Positions 37,060 through 45,205 of a stretch of 64,000 nt of DNA are shown here, piece by piece. A model generated the notes under the pieces. It was not told where the DNA came from, made no database searches, and worked only from the letters and a program-made list of their open reading frames with translations. Numbering within the stretch: position 1 is the stretch's first letter; each line of letters begins with the position of its first letter. This stretch comes from Anaeromyxobacter oryzisoli (lineage in GTDB: Bacteria > Myxococcota > Myxococcia > Myxococcales > Anaeromyxobacteraceae), in the NCBI RefSeq assembly GCF_022690765.1, contig NZ_JALCZA010000006.1, positions 1 to 64,000 on the forward strand, given 5' to 3'. A program made the translations under genes and the position numbers.

Positions 37060-37731
37060 CTAGAACTGGATCTTTGCCGCGATCAGGGATCCGAGGGCGC
37101 GGCCGCGCTCGGCGATATCACCCACGAACGGCAGGGTCGCGAGCGGTTCACACTTGGTCAATCGCGCAATCTCCGCGGCGTTGTACGGCACCGACGGGTC
37201 GTCCGCCGCGCCGGTGCGGTTCAGCACGATCCCGGCGAGCGGGACGCCCCGCGCGCGGAGCGCCTCCACCGTGAGCGCGACGTGGTTCACGGTGCCGAGC
37301 CCGGCGCGCGCCACGACGAGCGCGGGCAGCCCGAGGGCGACGGCGAGGTCGGCGTAAGTCTCGCGCTCGGTGAGCGGCACGAGGAGCCCGCCGGCCCCCT
37401 CGACCAGCACGGCCTCGTGCCGCGCGGCGAGGGCGCGGGCCGCCTCCAGGATCCGCTCGAGGGCGACGGCGCGCCCCTCGAGGCGCGCCGCGACCGCGGG
37501 CGCGAGGGGCGCCGCGAAGCTGTACGGGCAGATCGCCTCCAGCGGCTCGACCCCGGCCGCCGCGGCGCGGAGCCGCTCCGCGTCCGAGGCCTCGCCGGGG
37601 ACGAGCCCGGCCTGCGCCGGCTTCATGCCGACGACGTCGAGGCCGGCCGCGCGCGCGCTCCGGACGATCGCGCAGGCGACCTCGGTCTTGCCGACGCCGG
37701 TGTCGGTGGCGGTCACGAAGAGCCCCCGCAT
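37060..37731 (-). CDS. bioD: dethiobiotin synthetase
   Basis: This enzyme makes dethiobiotin from 7,8-diaminopelargonate, CO2 and ATP. It is 223 aa. The P-loop TDTGVGKT occupies residues 9-16. Other motifs are KPAQAG (family KPVxTG), EGAGGLLVPL and VLNRTG. It begins 3 bases after the bioA stop and is translationally close to it. The order bioA-bioD follows the pathway. bioB and bioF are not in the window. Confidence 0.94.
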   Translation of the reverse strand: MRGLFVTATDTGVGKTEVACAIVRSARAAGLDVVGMKPAQAGLVPGEASDAERLRAAAAGVEPLEAICPYSFAAPLAPAVAARLEGRAVALERILEAARALAARHEAVLVEGAGGLLVPLTERETYADLAVALGLPALVVARAGLGTVNHVALTVEALRARGVPLAGIVLNRTGAADDPSVPYNAAEIARLTKCEPLATLPFVGDIAERGRALGSLIAAKIQF

Positions 37732-37733
37732 CT

Positions 37734-39107
37734 CTAGAGCGCCTCCGTGACGGCCGCGATGGACTCGGCCGCGATGCCGGCGAGGCGCGCGAGCTCGGCC
37801 TCGGTCATCGCGAGCGGCGGCATGAGCACCACGACGTTCCCGAGCGGCCGGAGGATCGCGCCGCGCCGGCGCGCCTCCAGCGTCACGCGGTCGCCGACGC
37901 GGAGGGCGTACGGGTACTCCTCCTTGGTGCCCCGGTCCCGCACCAGCTCGAGGCCGGTCATGAACCCGCGCCGCCGGATCTCGCCGACGTGCGGGAGGGC
38001 CGCCGCCGGCTCGAGCGCGCGCGCGAAGGCGGAGATCTTCGCCGGGAGCCCGGCGAGGATGTTCCGCTCCGTGAACAGCCGCATCGAGGCGGTCGCCGCC
38101 GCGCAGGCGAGCGGGTTCCCGCAGAAGGTGTGCCCGTGGAAGAAGGTCTTCTTGTCCGCGTACGAGCCGAGGAACGACTCGAAGACGCGCTCGGTGGTCA
38201 CCGTCGCCGCGAGGGGCAGGTACCCGCCGGTGAGCCCCTTCGCCATGGTGAGGATGTCCGGGAGGACGCCCTCCTGCTCCACCGCGAAGGTGGTCCCGGT
38301 CCGGCCCCAGCCGGTCGCCACCTCGTCGGTGACGAGGAGGGCGCCGTGCCGATCGCAGATCTCGCGCATCCGCCGGACGTACCCGGGCGGCTGGGCGATC
38401 ATCCCGTCCGCCCCCTGCATGAGCGGCTCGAGGACGAGCGCGGCGATCTTCCCGGGGCGGGCCTCGAAGATCCGCTCCACCTCGTCCGCACACGCCATCC
38501 GGCAGGTCGCGGGGTCCTTCGCGAGCGGGCAGCGGTAGCAGTACGGCTGCGGCGCGTGGTGGACGTCGAAGAGGAGCGGCTTGAAGATCCGGTGGAAGAG
38601 GTCGATGCCGCCGAGCGACACCGAGCCGATGGTGTCGCCGTGGTACCCGCCGTGCAGCGCGACGAACTCGCTCCGCGCCGTGTCCCCCCGGAGCTGGTGG
38701 TGCTGGTACGCCATCTTGAGGGCGATCTCGACCGCGGTGGCGCCCGCGTCCGAGTAGAAGATCCGCGTGAGGCCGGGCGGGAGGTGGCGCGAGAGCTCCT
38801 CGGCGCACTCGATGGACGCGGTGGAGGCGAGGCCGAGCAGCGTCGTGTGCGCGACCTTCCCGAGCTGCGCCTCGATGGCGCGGTCGATCTCCGGCACGCG
38901 GTGCCCGTGCACGTTGCACCAGAGCGACGAGACGCCGTCGAGGTACCGGTTCCCGAGGGTGTCCACGAGGTAGACGCCCTCCGCGGCGTCCACGATGAGC
39001 GGCTCCTCGGCGAGCCAGTCCTGCATCTGGGTGAAGGGGTGCCAGAGGTGACGATGGTCCGCCTCGGTGAGGCGGTGGTGGCGCGCGGCGCGGTCGATGT
39101 CGTTCAT
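37734..39107 (-). CDS. bioA: adenosylmethionine-8-amino-7-oxononanoate aminotransferase
   Basis: This PLP enzyme converts 7-keto-8-aminopelargonate to 7,8-diaminopelargonate, using SAM as amino donor. It is 457 aa. Seen: HLWHPFTQM at the N-terminus (substrate site), GVSSLWCNVHGH, the YSDAGATAVEIALKMA phosphate site, TDEVATGWGRTG and the PLP lysine in LTMAKGLTGG. A cluster of Cys (CYRCPLAKDPATCRMAC) in the middle could bind a metal. The ATG directly follows a 9-bp hairpin, so initiation may depend on that structure. Operon with bioD. Confidence 0.95.
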   Translation of the reverse strand: MNDIDRAARHHRLTEADHRHLWHPFTQMQDWLAEEPLIVDAAEGVYLVDTLGNRYLDGVSSLWCNVHGHRVPEIDRAIEAQLGKVAHTTLLGLASTASIECAEELSRHLPPGLTRIFYSDAGATAVEIALKMAYQHHQLRGDTARSEFVALHGGYHGDTIGSVSLGGIDLFHRIFKPLLFDVHHAPQPYCYRCPLAKDPATCRMACADEVERIFEARPGKIAALVLEPLMQGADGMIAQPPGYVRRMREICDRHGALLVTDEVATGWGRTGTTFAVEQEGVLPDILTMAKGLTGGYLPLAATVTTERVFESFLGSYADKKTFFHGHTFCGNPLACAAATASMRLFTERNILAGLPAKISAFARALEPAAALPHVGEIRRRGFMTGLELVRDRGTKEEYPYALRVGDRVTLEARRRGAILRPLGNVVVLMPPLAMTEAELARLAGIAAESIAAVTEAL

Positions 39108-39108
39108 G

Positions 39109-39137
39109 GGGCGGCCGAGGCTAACGCACGGCCGCCC
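39109..39137 (-). promoter_or_regulatory. hairpin abutting the bioA start
   Basis: CGGCCGCCC (39129-39137) and GGGCGGCCG (39109-39117) form a perfect 9-bp stem with an 11-base loop, one base before the bioA ATG. On the minus strand a GGAGG-like ribosome site lies at the outer foot of the stem, partly inside it. It may end the upstream SGNH transcript, or control bioA initiation. Confidence 0.4.
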
Positions 39138-39143
39138 TCCGCG

Positions 39144-39863
39144 TCACGGCTTGGGAGGCGCCGCGGCCCCGCGCCGGGCCTGCTCCCTCGCGGCGAGCGC
39201 CCGCTCGGCCGCCGGCGCGAGGACGTCCGCCCAGCGCTCGTACCCGTCGGCCGACGGGTGGAGCCCGTCGGCGGCGAAGAAGCCGCCCGGCCCGGCCGCC
39301 CGGACCGCCGCCCGGCTCGCCCCCCAGACGTCGGCGAGCACGAACCCGTAACGCGCGGCGACCGTCTCGATCGCCGCGTTGTACTGCTCGATCCGCTTCC
39401 CCACGTCCGGGGCTCGGCCCGCCGCGGGCGGGGCCAGCGAGAGATCGGGGAGGTTCGAGATCACCACCACCGCCTTCGTCCGGTGCAGCAGGTCCGCCAT
39501 GACCTGCAGGTCCTTCGAGAAGTCGCGGAGCGAGCGGCCGCGGGCGAGGTCGTTCAGCCCGATCCCGATCGTGAGGAGCTGCGGCGCCGCCCCGAGCGCC
39601 CGCGGGAGCTGGTCGCGGCGCACGTCGGCCACCGTCGCCCCGGCGGCGGCGAGGTTCAGGAGGCGCACCGGGACGCCGCTCGCCTCGAGGCGCCGGGCGA
39701 GCCGCGGCGGGTATCCGCCCCCCTGGGCGCCGACGCCGGTGGCCGTGGATTCGCCGACCGCGACGTAGGTGAGCTGGGCCTGCGCCGCCGCGGGCGCGGC
39801 GAGCGCCACCGCGACGGCGGCGAGGAGCGCGCCACGCGCGGCGACGATCGAGGTGGGTTGCAC
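39144..39863 (-). CDS. secreted SGNH/GDSL-family hydrolase
   Basis: This is a 239-aa esterase-like protein from a GTG at 39863. The signal peptide ends near AAAQAQ. Block I is VAVGESTATG with nucleophile S39; most members have GDS, here GES. Block III is GIGLNDL, and block V is DGLHPSADGY with the catalytic Asp and His. Such enzymes hydrolyse acyl esters or deacetylate polysaccharides in the periplasm or outside. The substrate is unknown. A longer frame to 40094 runs through the CCCGTG repeat and is not used. Confidence 0.82.
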   Translation of the reverse strand: MQPTSIVAARGALLAAVAVALAAPAAAQAQLTYVAVGESTATGVGAQGGGYPPRLARRLEASGVPVRLLNLAAAGATVADVRRDQLPRALGAAPQLLTIGIGLNDLARGRSLRDFSKDLQVMADLLHRTKAVVVISNLPDLSLAPPAAGRAPDVGKRIEQYNAAIETVAARYGFVLADVWGASRAAVRAAGPGGFFAADGLHPSADGYERWADVLAPAAERALAAREQARRGAAAPPKP

Positions 39864-39964
39864 GCGCGAGAAGGTAAGCCGTCCCGGGCCGGCGCGAAGC
39901 GGCCGGGGCCTCGCCTGCCCGTCAGGGGACATCCCGCGCGAGTGTGGAGCCGGGGACCGGCCTC

Positions 39965-40140
39965 GGCCCGTGGCCGTGGCCGTCACCGTGACCGATCCCC
40001 CGTGCCCGATTCCCGCCTCCCGTGTCCCCTGCCCGTGATCCGTCTGGCCGTCGGACCACGGGGATCGGGCCACGGGCCACGGAACGCGGTTCACGGGTCA
40101 CGGGAAAGCCGGTGACGGTGACGCGCACGGGTCACGGGCG
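39965..40140. repeat. dispersed CCCGTG/CACGGG structured repeat, copy 2
   Basis: This fills most of the 300-base gap 39864-40163. It shares with copy 1 (11925-12080) the core CCGATCCCCCGTGCCCG, TCCCGTGTCCCCTG, CGTGATCCGTC, ACCACGGGGATCGGGCCACGGG and GGTGACGGTGACG, in the same order and orientation. Left-half CCCGTG and right-half CACGGG motifs can pair. It begins 24 bases beyond the stop of the YgiQ gene on the minus strand, just as copy 1 follows pcrA. No gene is seen in it. Confidence 0.75.
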
Positions 40141-40163
40141 CATTCGAATCCGCCAGCCCGCCG

Positions 40164-42104
40164 TCAGCGCCCTCCGTCTCGGCGGTGGCCGGGCCGCTGC
40201 TCCATGCCGCGGCTTCGCGATCGCGTCCCCGGCCCGAGCCACTCGCCGGGGCGGAGCCGGCCCGTCTTCCGGAGGGCCTTCTCGACCAGCGGCCGGTTCT
40301 TCGGATCGCCCCAGCGGAGGAGCGCCTTCTGCATCCGCTTCTCCTCCATGTCCCGCGTCACGTGCACCGGCCGGCCGGTCATCGGGTGGTAGCCGGACCA
40401 GTAGATGTCCGTGGCGAGGGTCATCGGGGTCGGCATGAAGTCCTGCACCTGCTGCGGCTTCCAGCGGTTCGCCTGCAGGTACTCCATGAGCTGCACCGCC
40501 TCCTCGAGCGACGCGCCGGGGTGCGAGGAGATGAAGTACGGGACGAGGTACTGCTCCTTGCCCGCCTCCCGCGTGTACCGCTCGAAGTCGCGGCGGAGCC
40601 GCTCGAACGAGGCGAGGCCGGGCTTCTTCATCACCTGGAGGACCGGCTCGCAGACGTGCTCGGGGGCGACCTTGAGCTGCCCCGAGACGTGGTGCGCGAC
40701 CAGGGTCTTCAGATAACGCGCGCCGTTCCGCGCATCCGCCTGGGCGAGATCGTAGCGGACGCCCGAGCCGACGAAGAGGTGCTTCACCCCCTTCACCGCG
40801 CGCGCCTTCGCGTAGAGGTCGAGGAGCGGACCGTGGTCCGTCTCGAAGAAGCGGCACACCGCGGGGTGGAGGCAGGACGCGCGGCGGCAGACCCGGTGCG
40901 CCTCCGGGCTCGTGCAGGTCATCCGCCACATGTTCGCGGTCGCGCCCCCCACGTCGGTGATGGTGCCCCGGAAGCTCTCCTTGCGGGCGAGCCCCTCGAT
41001 CTCGCGGATCACGCTCGCCTCGGAGCGCGAGGCGACCTCGCGCCCCTGGTGCTCGGTGATGCAGCAGAACGCGCAGCCCGCGGCGCAGCCCCTGAGGATC
41101 TGCACCGACCAGCGGATCTGCTCGAGCGCGGGGAGGTGCGCCCCGCCGTAGGACGGGTGGGCCTCGCGCGTGTAGGGGAGCTCGGCCACCCGGTCCAGCT
41201 CCCCGGTGGTGGGCGCCGGCATGGGCGGGTTCACCACGACGAAGCGCGCCCGCTCCCCGCGCCCGTGGCGCTGCACCAGGATGCGCGCGTTCTCGCCATT
41301 GTGCTCGAGGTGGTAGAGGCGGCTGAACTCCGCGAAGCGCCGCCGGTCGGCGACGATCTCCTCGAAGGCGGGCAGCTCCAGCACGCCGCGCCCGCGCCCC
41401 TCGAGCGTCGCCATCGCGAGGTCGGGGACGGCGAAGGCGGTGCCGGGGACGTCCACCAGGCCGCAGATGTCCTCGCCCGACGCGAGCCTCCGGGCGATCT
41501 CGAGCACGGGCTTCTCGCCCTGGCCGTACACGAGCAGGTCGGCGCCGGAGGGGAGGAGGACGGACGGGAGCACCCGGTCGTCCCAGTAGTCGTAGTGGGC
41601 GATCCGGCGGAGGGACGCCTCGATCCCTCCGAGGACGACGGGGAGGGTCGGGCCGAAGGCCTCGCGGACCAGCCGCGCGTACGCGGTCGTGGCGCGGTCC
41701 GGCCGCCGGCCGGCGACGCCGCCCGGCGTGTAGGCGTCGTCGGAGCGGGGCCGCTTGTGGGCCGTGTAGTGGTTCACCATCGAGTCCATCGCACCCGAGG
41801 TGACGCCGGCGAAGAGCCTGGGCCGCCCGAGGCGGAGGACGTCCCGCGTGGTCTTCCAGTCCGGCTGGGCGACGATCCCCACCCGGTAGCCGGCCGCCTC
41901 GAGCACCCGGCCGATCACCGCCGCGCCGAAGCTCGGGTGATCCACGTAGGCGTCGCCCGTGACGAGCAGGACGTCGAGCTCGGCCCAGCCCCGCGCCTGC
42001 AGCTCCTCCGGCGAGGTCGGGAGGAAGGCCCCGGGGCCGGGGGCGGCGTTGCGGCCGCGGGGCGGTTCGAGGACCGGGAGCCGGTGCATGGCGGCCGCAT
42101 ACAT
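40164..42104 (-). CDS. YgiQ-family (UPF0313) radical SAM protein
   Basis: This is a 646-aa protein from the ATG at 42104, or 5 codons later. The N-terminal part (about residues 25-290) has DVLLVTGDAYVDHPSFGAA and VVLGGIEASLRR, typical of the family. The radical SAM triad CAAGCAFC sits in RGCAAGCAFCCITEHQGR. A long C-terminal part includes FISSHPGAS and DFMPTPMTLATDIYWSGYHPMTG, given here as its near-terminal block. The end is basic. The reaction is unknown. Divergent from the 972-aa repeat protein. Confidence 0.9.
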   Translation of the reverse strand: MYAAAMHRLPVLEPPRGRNAAPGPGAFLPTSPEELQARGWAELDVLLVTGDAYVDHPSFGAAVIGRVLEAAGYRVGIVAQPDWKTTRDVLRLGRPRLFAGVTSGAMDSMVNHYTAHKRPRSDDAYTPGGVAGRRPDRATTAYARLVREAFGPTLPVVLGGIEASLRRIAHYDYWDDRVLPSVLLPSGADLLVYGQGEKPVLEIARRLASGEDICGLVDVPGTAFAVPDLAMATLEGRGRGVLELPAFEEIVADRRRFAEFSRLYHLEHNGENARILVQRHGRGERARFVVVNPPMPAPTTGELDRVAELPYTREAHPSYGGAHLPALEQIRWSVQILRGCAAGCAFCCITEHQGREVASRSEASVIREIEGLARKESFRGTITDVGGATANMWRMTCTSPEAHRVCRRASCLHPAVCRFFETDHGPLLDLYAKARAVKGVKHLFVGSGVRYDLAQADARNGARYLKTLVAHHVSGQLKVAPEHVCEPVLQVMKKPGLASFERLRRDFERYTREAGKEQYLVPYFISSHPGASLEEAVQLMEYLQANRWKPQQVQDFMPTPMTLATDIYWSGYHPMTGRPVHVTRDMEEKRMQKALLRWGDPKNRPLVEKALRKTGRLRPGEWLGPGTRSRSRGMEQRPGHRRDGGR

Positions 42105-42225
42105 GGCCGTGTCTTCTCGCGAAATCAAGGGAGGGCGCCTTTCTCCCCTCCCGGCCTGCGAGGTATCATCCAGGCATCGGAGCGCCGGCTCGCGCCCCTC
42201 TCCTCCCGCCGGCCGAACACTGCAC

Positions 42226-45144
42226 ATGCCCGATCCGCGCAGCGTCATGAAGGAGTTCCGCCTCCTCGACCAGAAGCGACTCTCGGAGGGGCTCACCCTC
42301 GAAGAGGAGGCCCGGCTCGCCGAGCTGCGCGAGCTGGTGGGGCCGGAGGTCTCCGCACCCGCCGGCACGGGCGGCTTCGACGTGAGCTCGGCCGCGGCGC
42401 GCCTGCGCGAGTCGCTGCTGCCCGCCGGCCTCCGCAATCGTCCGGCGCCGCAGCCGGAGCTGGCCACCGCTCCGGCGCCGCAGCCGGAGCCCGGGCCCGG
42501 ACCGGCGGGAGAGGCAGCGCCCGAGGCGCCCGCCGAGCCGTTCGCCGCGCTCGACGGCAGCGCGCAGGGCGACGCGGATCCGTTCTTCGATCCCACGTCG
42601 CTCGGGGACGAGCTCGACGCCGCCTTCGCGGGCACGCAGGGCGGAGCTCCGAGCGGTGCGGCCGGCTACGACCCCGCCGCCTACGCCGCCGATCCCGCCG
42701 CCGCCCAGGGCTGGGATCCCGAGCAGCCCGCCTTCGATCCCGCCGCCCAGGCCTACGACCCGAACGCCGCCGGCTACCCCGACCCGAACGCCCCCGGCTA
42801 CGACCCCGCCGCCTACGCCGCCGACCCCGCCGCCGCCCAGGGCTGGGATCCCGAGCAGCCCGCCTTCGATCCCGCCGCCCAGCCCTACGACCCGAACGCC
42901 GCCGGCTACGCCGACCCGAACCCCCCCGGCTACGACCCCGCCGCCTACGCCGCCGACCCCGCCGCCGCCCAGGGCTGGGATCCCGACCAGCCCGCCTTCG
43001 ATCCCGCCGCCCAGGCCTACGACCCGAACGCCGCCGGCTACCCCGACCCGAACGCCCTTGGCTACGACCCCGCCGCCTACGCCGCCGACCCCGCCGCCGC
43101 CCAGGGCTGGGATCCCGAGCAGCCCGCCTTCGATCCCGCCGCCCAGCCCTACGACCCGAACGCCGCCGGCTACGCCGATCCGAACGCCCCCGGCTACGAC
43201 CCCGCCGCGTACGCCGCCGACCCCGCCGCCCAGGGCTGGGACCCCGAACAGCCCGCCTTCGATCCCGGTGGGGCGGACGCTCCTGCCGCTCCGACCGACC
43301 TGGACGCCGCGCTGGACGGCCTGGCGCTCGAAGCGCCTCCCGCGCCCGCCGCGCCCGCCGCCGGCGAGGATCCCGGCGTCGCCGTCCCCGGCGCGCCGGA
43401 CGAGAGCGCTCCCGCGTGGCACCCGGACGCTCCGCCCGCTCAGCCCTTCGCCGATCTCGACGCGTTCGCGGCGCAGGCTGCCGAGCCCGCGGCGACCACC
43501 TCGGACCAGGAGTGGACCACGGAGACCGCACCCGAGGGCGATCTCACGGCGGCATGGGAGAGCGCGGCGAGCGAGGTCGTCGAGCTCTCGGACGACGGCC
43601 GGGGGGCCGGAGCAGGCGTGGAGGCCCCGCTCGCGGACTCGACCGAGGGCGATCCCTCCGCGCTCGACGCCCCGGCGCCGCTCCCGGACCTGGCCGCCGA
43701 CGCCGACCCCTCGCTCGAGCCCGCTCCCGCCGCTCCGGCACCGATCGCGCTCGACGCGGGCGACGCCGCGCCCGCGGGCTGGGAGCTCGCCGCCGAGCCC
43801 CCCGCGCCGGTGGAGGCGCCCGTCGGCGAGTACGACGAGTCCGCGCTTCCGTCCGCCGACCTCGCGGTGACGGACGCCTTCGACGCCCTGCTCGCCCCGG
43901 AGCCGGGCGCCGCCGGGGTGACCCCTCCCGACGCGGCGTCCGGCGCGCCCGGAGCGCTCGCGGGCGAGTACGACGACACCACCGGCTTCTCGGCCTCGCC
44001 CGGCGCGGACGCGCTCGCGCCCGGGGACGCCTTCGCGGCGGCCACTCTCGACGACGCCGCGCCCGCACGATCCGGCGACACGCACCCCGAGGCCGCGCTC
44101 GACCGGGAGTTCCAGCTCGAGTCCGGCGGCTCCTTCGAGGCCGTCGTGGACGCCGCCGCCCCGGAGTGGGCGGCGGGGAACGCGCCCTCGCCGTGGGACG
44201 CCGCTGCGGCCGAGCCGGCGGCTCCGGGCGGCGCCGCGGAGGGGGGTCCGATCTCCCTCGGCCGCTTCGAGGGGGGGGATCTCGCGGAGCCCGAGCCGGA
44301 GCTCGACCTGTCTCTCGCCGGCCCGCCGCCGGAGCTCGATCGATCCGCGCCGGATCTGGGCGCGGGGGCGCCCGACTTCGACGCGCTCGCGCCGGGCTAC
44401 AACCTCGCGGCCGCGGGCGGACCGTCCGCGGGCGAGGGCGCCCAGGCGCCGCTGGAGCTCGATCTCGACCTCGCCGCCGCGAAGCCGTCCACCTACCCCG
44501 ACCCGCTCCCCGTCGAGACCGCCAGCGCGGCCGAGCTCCCGCCGGCGAGCGACCTCGACGAGATCCCCACGATCGAGGGTGAGGAGATCCTGGAGGAGAT
44601 CCCGGCCGAGGAGGTCGCGGCACCGACCGCGTCGGTCCCGGTCCGGCCCCCGCCGCCGCCCCTCGCCGCCGCGGCGCCGCCCGCGCTCCCCCGGCCCCCG
44701 GCCCGGGCCGCCGCCCCGGAGCCCGTGGACGACCTCGCCGACATCGATCTCGAGCTCGACGCCGCGCCCGCGAGCGTCATCACGGGCGTGCACCGCGTGG
44801 TGATCCACACCGTCGAGGGTCAGGTGAAGCGCGGCGTCCTCGAGGACGCCGACCTCGCCGCCAGCGAGCTCGCGCTCGCGCCCGCCCCCGGAGCCGCCCC
44901 CGAGCCGCTCGCCACCGGGAACGTGAAGGCGATCTTCTTCATGCTGTCCCACGGCGAGCACGCTTCGGCTCCGTCCGGGCGGAAGGTGCGGGTCACCTTC
45001 GCCGACGGCCGTCAGGTGGCGGGCTTCAGCCCCGACTACCAGGAGGGCACGGCCGGCTTCTTCATGATCCCAGCCGACACCCGCACCAACACCGCGCGGA
45101 TCTGGGTCTACCGGGCGGCGGCGCGAGCGGTGACCGTCAGCTAG
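42226..45144 (+). CDS. large acidic repeat protein with conserved C-terminal domain, unknown function
   Basis: This is a 972-aa protein with no signal peptide or membrane helix. A short N-terminal helical region (residues 1-40, KEFRLLDQKRLSEGL) is followed by an acidic Pro/Ala-rich low-complexity body. Residues 147-348 are four and a half 44-residue repeats (GYDPAAYAADPAAAQGW...). Asp/Glu/Ala/Pro-rich sequence runs on to about residue 845. The last 115 residues form a folded domain: GVHRVVIHTVEGQVKRG, VKAIFFML, RKVRVTFADGRQVAGFSPDY, GFFMIPADTRTNTARIWVY. I recall similar ends in myxobacterial PilZ-like or DUF6982 proteins, with low certainty. It probably acts in the cytosol as a scaffold. Confidence 0.75.
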   Translation: MPDPRSVMKEFRLLDQKRLSEGLTLEEEARLAELRELVGPEVSAPAGTGGFDVSSAAARLRESLLPAGLRNRPAPQPELATAPAPQPEPGPGPAGEAAPEAPAEPFAALDGSAQGDADPFFDPTSLGDELDAAFAGTQGGAPSGAAGYDPAAYAADPAAAQGWDPEQPAFDPAAQAYDPNAAGYPDPNAPGYDPAAYAADPAAAQGWDPEQPAFDPAAQPYDPNAAGYADPNPPGYDPAAYAADPAAAQGWDPDQPAFDPAAQAYDPNAAGYPDPNALGYDPAAYAADPAAAQGWDPEQPAFDPAAQPYDPNAAGYADPNAPGYDPAAYAADPAAQGWDPEQPAFDPGGADAPAAPTDLDAALDGLALEAPPAPAAPAAGEDPGVAVPGAPDESAPAWHPDAPPAQPFADLDAFAAQAAEPAATTSDQEWTTETAPEGDLTAAWESAASEVVELSDDGRGAGAGVEAPLADSTEGDPSALDAPAPLPDLAADADPSLEPAPAAPAPIALDAGDAAPAGWELAAEPPAPVEAPVGEYDESALPSADLAVTDAFDALLAPEPGAAGVTPPDAASGAPGALAGEYDDTTGFSASPGADALAPGDAFAAATLDDAAPARSGDTHPEAALDREFQLESGGSFEAVVDAAAPEWAAGNAPSPWDAAAAEPAAPGGAAEGGPISLGRFEGGDLAEPEPELDLSLAGPPPELDRSAPDLGAGAPDFDALAPGYNLAAAGGPSAGEGAQAPLELDLDLAAAKPSTYPDPLPVETASAAELPPASDLDEIPTIEGEEILEEIPAEEVAAPTASVPVRPPPPPLAAAAPPALPRPPARAAAPEPVDDLADIDLELDAAPASVITGVHRVVIHTVEGQVKRGVLEDADLAASELALAPAPGAAPEPLATGNVKAIFFMLSHGEHASAPSGRKVRVTFADGRQVAGFSPDYQEGTAGFFMIPADTRTNTARIWVYRAAARAVTVS
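42664..43269 (+). repeat. 132-bp in-frame tandem repeats
   Basis: Units start at 42664, 42796, 42928, 43060 and 43192 (last one partial, with one Ala codon lost). Units 1 and 3 share AQAYDPNAAGYPDPNA, and units 2 and 4 share AQPYDPNAAGYADPN. A 264-bp pair was therefore duplicated as a block after the first 132-bp duplication. Confidence 0.9.
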
Positions 45145-45195
45145 GCGTGCGAGCTCGGGTGAGCGACGGCTTCGCCGCCGGCCCCGAGCGCACGC
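45145..45195. terminator. hairpin between convergent genes
   Basis: GCGTGCG (45145-45151) plus CTCGGG (45154-45159) pair with CCCGAG-CGCACGC (45183-45195), leaving a two-base bulge. An inner CGGC/GCCG hairpin is present. It starts one base after the stop codon of the repeat protein gene. Confidence 0.55.
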
Positions 45196-45205
45196 TACGT
45201 CAACG

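Noticed and set aside
40000-40140. An N-terminal extension of the SGNH hydrolase through the CCCGTG repeat
   Set aside because: The extension is Arg/Gly/Thr low-complexity from repeat DNA, and would bury the signal peptide that starts at 39863.
42664-43269. Regular repeats that might suggest a CRISPR array
   Set aside because: Units are contiguous, coding and in frame, without unique spacers.
42166-44961. A 931-aa open frame antisense to the repeat protein
   Set aside because: GC-rich codons rarely give stops on the opposite strand. Its composition (Gly/Arg/Val repeats) is the mirror of the sense repeats, and the sense frame has a defined start and a folded end.
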